A DNA stretch of 64,000 nucleotides from Pratylenchus scribneri (taxonomy: Eukaryota > Nematoda > Chromadorea > Rhabditida > Pratylenchidae). The stretch covers positions 434,001 through 498,000 of the forward strand of contig JAQSEB010000105.1 in NCBI GenBank assembly GCA_030063045.1, given 5' to 3'. Position numbers and translations under genes: made by a program. Shown piece by piece: positions 61,142 to 64,000 of this stretch (positions within the stretch are counted from its first letter, which is position 1; each line of letters opens with the position of its first letter). Below the pieces are notes generated by a model. The model had not been told where the DNA came from. It did not search any database and saw only the letters and a list, made by a program, of their open reading frames with translations.

Positions 61142-64000
61142 TTTGGAAATGAATAAAATGAATATTTAGTAGAATATTGAAGGTAGTTGGGCTCGAATTG
61201 CCCCCTTTTAGGTTTCTTTGGGTTGGGCATGCAAATTTGAGGGAAATGGAAGAAGAACGGCCCAATTGTGAAGGGGAATGTGCCGCCAAAGTGGAATTTG
61301 AGTAAAATTGGCGCAAAGGGGACACAGAATGTGCAATTGAATGTTGAACAAAATAGAATTGGCCAAAATGTGATGCAGAGAAAGCCGCCGAAAGGCCAAT
61401 TGAATAACGTAGGCTCAAATGCAGTGCAGAATTAGTCGCCAAAGGAAAATTGGAGTAAAATGGGTATAAAGGCGAAGTAGGAGATGCCGCAGAATGTCGA
61501 ATAGGCAAAATGGCACAAATTGAAATGAGAATCCTCGCCATTCGGAACATCGGAGTTTGGCGTAGAATGAAAGGAAGAAGGCGGATAAGTAGGAAGGCGA
61601 GGACGAGAATGGTCAGAATGAAGTAGAGATGGGCATAAAGCATGGCCCAGGGATTCGAAAAGTCGAACCACGGTTGGCTGGGTTCCGGATCCGTTGTGAT
61701 TTTTCCCGAAGTGTGCTGATGGGCGGAGAACCGGTTGCGCACAGGAATGAAGTAGAGCGTGCCATTGAGATGAAAGTGAGTTTCGCCGGCAGGACAATCG
61801 ACGGTGCATTCCGTGTCGATTGAATAGTGGTCGAAGGGCAAAATAATTGTGTTTGTCGATCCGTTGACGGCACAATGTGCCACGAAGAGGGTTCCGTCGC
61901 CACATTCCACTTTTGCCAATGGATTGCCGTGGTCGCTGTGGCAAATATAGTCAAGTTGTGCGCCGGTCGAACAGCGGTAGCAGCCAACAAGCTTTTTGGG
62001 GGTCAGCCAACATTTTGAGTCACGGAATTCCATGGTTAATGAGAGGTTATGCATGGCGATGTGTAGTTGCACCGGTGAATATGGATGTTGTGCAAAAACC
62101 GCTGACTCCTCATTTCTCAAATGGATTTTAGCGATGTCTAGTGGCAATCTCGAGTCAGGTGAAGCCAAGAGGTCGTCCAGGTTGAGATGCCGACAAGAGC
62201 AGTCCACGGTGCCTTCAGCATGATTTGGGAAGCATTCCGGGCAGGCGCTGGTAGCAATGGTACAGTTGAGTAGGCGAGCATCTTCTCGAGTAGGGCACGT
62301 CAAATCCAATGGAATTTGGTCAATAATGGCCACAGAACGTCCGTCGGTGACAAACTTGGAGTCCAAAACGGGCATGGGCGGTAAAGAAACGGCCAGAGGG
62401 GTTAACGTCAAATTCCCCCATTTGGATGAAAGGCCAGGATGAAGGGCCATTCTTGCCGATTGGCGTTGGCCATTGTTGGCCTCCAAGGTTAGCTGAACGA
62501 TGAGACGCGTAGACCAGCCGGGACAGCTGAACAGCTCGAATGGGTCGGAGCTGGTTGGTCGCACGAAGTTTCTGTAGAAAAGGCAAGCTGAAGCTGGAAG
62601 GGCACAGTCGTTGCCCCAAAAGGACGTGGAATCCAGGCAGTAGCTGTTTCCTGGAACATCGTTAACCGTCTTCAATTCCGGGATGGAAGTTTCTGGCCGA
62701 ATTTCAGAGCAGTAGTCGCCACGACATGAGCCGGCTTTGGGGCATCTTTTCACCGCCAAACTTTCCATATTGTAGCTTCGTAGCCAGGCCTCAGTTTTGG
62801 GATGGCAGTCGAGTGTTAGCGAGACGAGGCGAAGAGTGAGCGTGGCCAAAACGATTCCGTGTTCATCCCGGACTAGCAGGGTGTTAGTTTGACCGGCTGG
62901 CAGCAACGTGAGTGTAGTGGCAGTGGTAATTTTGCATTCAATGCCCAATTCGCCTCTCTTGCAACTTTCTGAGTGGCTTATGATGGAGATAGTGTCGCCG
63001 CTCGCTGTATTGATGGTACCAAGCATAAGAGCGACCAGGAATGAGCCGGTCATTTGCCTCAGCCGAGTTCTAGCGATTCTTACGCTTCTCCGGACGGTAT
63101 GGGCGGCACGCCTTGAAGTTGATCGAACTCGTTGGGCCACTCGCTGCTCCTCATATTGAGTCCATGGGCGATCGATGATCCAGAAGAGGAGGCGAAGTGG
63201 CAGGCAAAGGATGGCAGTTATCGAATCGCGCAGAAAGCGAGCCGCAGCTCTAGCCGACATGAAGATGGCAAAAAGACAGCCGAGAATAATGAAGGAAGTG
63301 CCAGAAAGAGCCAAATAAAGCACCGTGGCCCATTGCTTGTTGCAGGTCGGATTTTGCAGATGGTCCATGCAGAACCAGCAGTCAAAAAGTTCGCAGCTGT
63401 CAACGGCTGGACAGGTAGTGGCGACGTGGAATTGCCTGGAGGCGCTTTCCCAAAAGAAGGCCTCGCATTTGTGGTCGATTACCAACACATCTTCGGGCAG
63501 TTCAAAGGTGAAAGGCGTAGATGAAGCACGGCTGCGGCAGTCTTGTAGGCAGCATACTTCTATTTTCTGGATGTGGGATGGCGCCGAAACGGTTACGCCT
63601 CTTTTTGCGCAATTCAGTAGGCAATCTGTGCAGTGCAATTCCGCTGAGTCCGATTTGGGTGCAAATGGCCATGTTGAAGCCACCGGAATGAGTAGGCACG
63701 TAAAGGCGATGAGAAGCAAGGTGACAGATGGGTCGAAGATCACTTTCTTCTTTCGTACTCGCTTCCCGTCAGTCGATGGCACTTCTTGTGGTGGCGGAGG
63801 TGTTGGCGGTTGAGTTTGTCGCCGATAAGGATTCCGAATAGAGTGGGTGGCCTCCGATTGTTGCGCAGAAGGTGCCTCTAAAGTCGCTTCTTCAAGAATT
63901 GGTGCAGTTTCCAGAGGGCAGATGCGGTTGACTGGTCGAGTGCAGGTTCGGATGTGGCCGCTCTTGTCTCGTGAGAGGCGAAGTTCAACGCTGCGAGGCG
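60897..64000 (-). CDS. BEL/Pao retroelement polyprotein, 3' part: integrase C-terminus fused to an envelope glycoprotein
   Basis: One open frame enters from the right edge and stays open to 60897, more than 1000 codons. The codon at 63780-63782 is GTG rather than ATG, and reading continues upstream without a stop. The most upstream part (63850-64000) contains VELRLSRDKSGH and TRPVNRICPLE, the typical C-terminal end of a Pao-type integrase, followed by a proline-rich linker. Then comes a hydrophobic leader, a cysteine-rich ectodomain with internal membrane segments and a second cysteine-rich glycoprotein with an N-glycosylation-site-rich region and a final membrane anchor (about 61560-61630). 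This second part resembles the class II fusion glycoprotein (phlebovirus G2 type) carried by envelope-bearing nematode BEL elements. GC content is clearly higher than in the neighbouring genes, as expected for a recent insertion. The part after the anchor (below about 61550) is less certain as protein. Confidence 0.85.
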   Translation of the reverse strand, partial: PRSVELRLSRDKSGHIRTCTRPVNRICPLETAPILEEATLEAPSAQQSEATHSIRNPYRRQTQPPTPPPPQEVPSTDGKRVRKKKVIFDPSVTLLLIAFTCLLIPVASTWPFAPKSDSAELHCTDCLLNCAKRGVTVSAPSHIQKIEVCCLQDCRSRASSTPFTFELPEDVLVIDHKCEAFFWESASRQFHVATTCPAVDSCELFDCWFCMDHLQNPTCNKQWATVLYLALSGTSFIILGCLFAIFMSARAAARFLRDSITAILCLPLRLLFWIIDRPWTQYEEQRVAQRVRSTSRRAAHTVRRSVRIARTRLRQMTGSFLVALMLGTINTASGDTISIISHSESCKRGELGIECKITTATTLTLLPAGQTNTLLVRDEHGIVLATLTLRLVSLTLDCHPKTEAWLRSYNMESLAVKRCPKAGSCRGDYCSEIRPETSIPELKTVNDVPGNSYCLDSTSFWGNDCALPASACLFYRNFVRPTSSDPFELFSCPGWSTRLIVQLTLEANNGQRQSARMALHPGLSSKWGNLTLTPLAVSLPPMPVLDSKFVTDGRSVAIIDQIPLDLTCPTREDARLLNCTIATSACPECFPNHAEGTVDCSCRHLNLDDLLASPDSRLPLDIAKIHLRNEESAVFAQHPYSPVQLHIAMHNLSLTMEFRDSKCWLTPKKLVGCYRCSTGAQLDYICHSDHGNPLAKVECGDGTLFVAHCAVNGSTNTIILPFDHYSIDTECTVDCPAGETHFHLNGTLYFIPVRNRFSAHQHTSGKITTDPEPSQPWFDFSNPWAMLYAHLYFILTILVLAFLLIRLLPFILRQTPMFRMARILISICAILPIRHSAASPTSPLYPFYSNFPLATNSALHLSLRYSIGLSAAFSASHFGQFYFVQHSIAHSVSPLRQFYSNSTLAAHSPSQLGRSSSISLKFACPTQRNLKGGNSSPTTFNILLNIHFIHFQIAYNFWPLPQKSAKFGPEYPICDQSSAAITRRSLCLIAWNSRARNCLRQSNQPAGGLRDSASTGTWFCGPRGGCRKCEEDE

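Noticed and set aside
1..64000. tRNA, rRNA and CRISPR-like arrays
   Set aside because: No cloverleaf with a GGTTCGA-type arm, no rRNA core motif and no regularly spaced repeat with unique spacers was noticed by eye; the 45.2-46.0 kb array has no spacers. A covariance-model scan would be needed to exclude tRNAs fully.

Overview
This is a stretch of an animal nuclear genome, almost certainly a nematode and probably a plant-parasitic cyst nematode of the Globodera/Heterodera type. It is AT-rich DNA with short GT-AG introns (many only 42-60 bp), several apparent GC-AG introns, nematode-specific protein families (CPG4-type chondroitin proteoglycan core, degenerin channel, a TTG-GER-LEL-type F-box family protein), many small inverted-repeat transposons in introns, and a BEL/Pao retroelement with an envelope. 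The lineage call is an inference from family content and splice sites, not from a species marker.

Layout. 1-4214: pyrimidine-rich non-coding DNA. 4215-17083 (+): a 25-exon plexin (semaphorin receptor). 17732-30166 (-): three consecutive secreted or surface protein genes: an EGF/DOMON protein with a GPI-like tail, an unrecognised 531-residue secreted protein with a GPI-like tail, and a CPG4-domain protein. 30167-38050: long pyrimidine-rich region with no supported exon. 38051-44603 (+, 5' end not found): a cadherin/FN3/EGF/HRM/7TM adhesion GPCR. 44604-51299: an island carrying a minisatellite, an F-box-family gene, a coiled-coil gene and a hAT-type element, flanked by two diverged copies of the sequence that lies just upstream of the next gene. 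51300-55926 (+): a degenerin/ENaC channel. 56704-59546 (-): an egalitarian (egal) homologue. 60897-64000 (-): the 3' end of a BEL/Pao polyprotein whose envelope region is fused in frame behind integrase; it runs off the right edge.

Working together. Plexin, the adhesion GPCR, the degenerin and the surface proteins are all membrane or secreted products suited to axon guidance, mechanosensation and cell contact, but they are on mixed strands with long spacers and nothing shows an operon. The plexin, GPCR, degenerin and egalitarian models rest on long runs of family-specific residues that stay in frame across most predicted splice junctions. Exon edges quoted inside genes may be off by a base or two.
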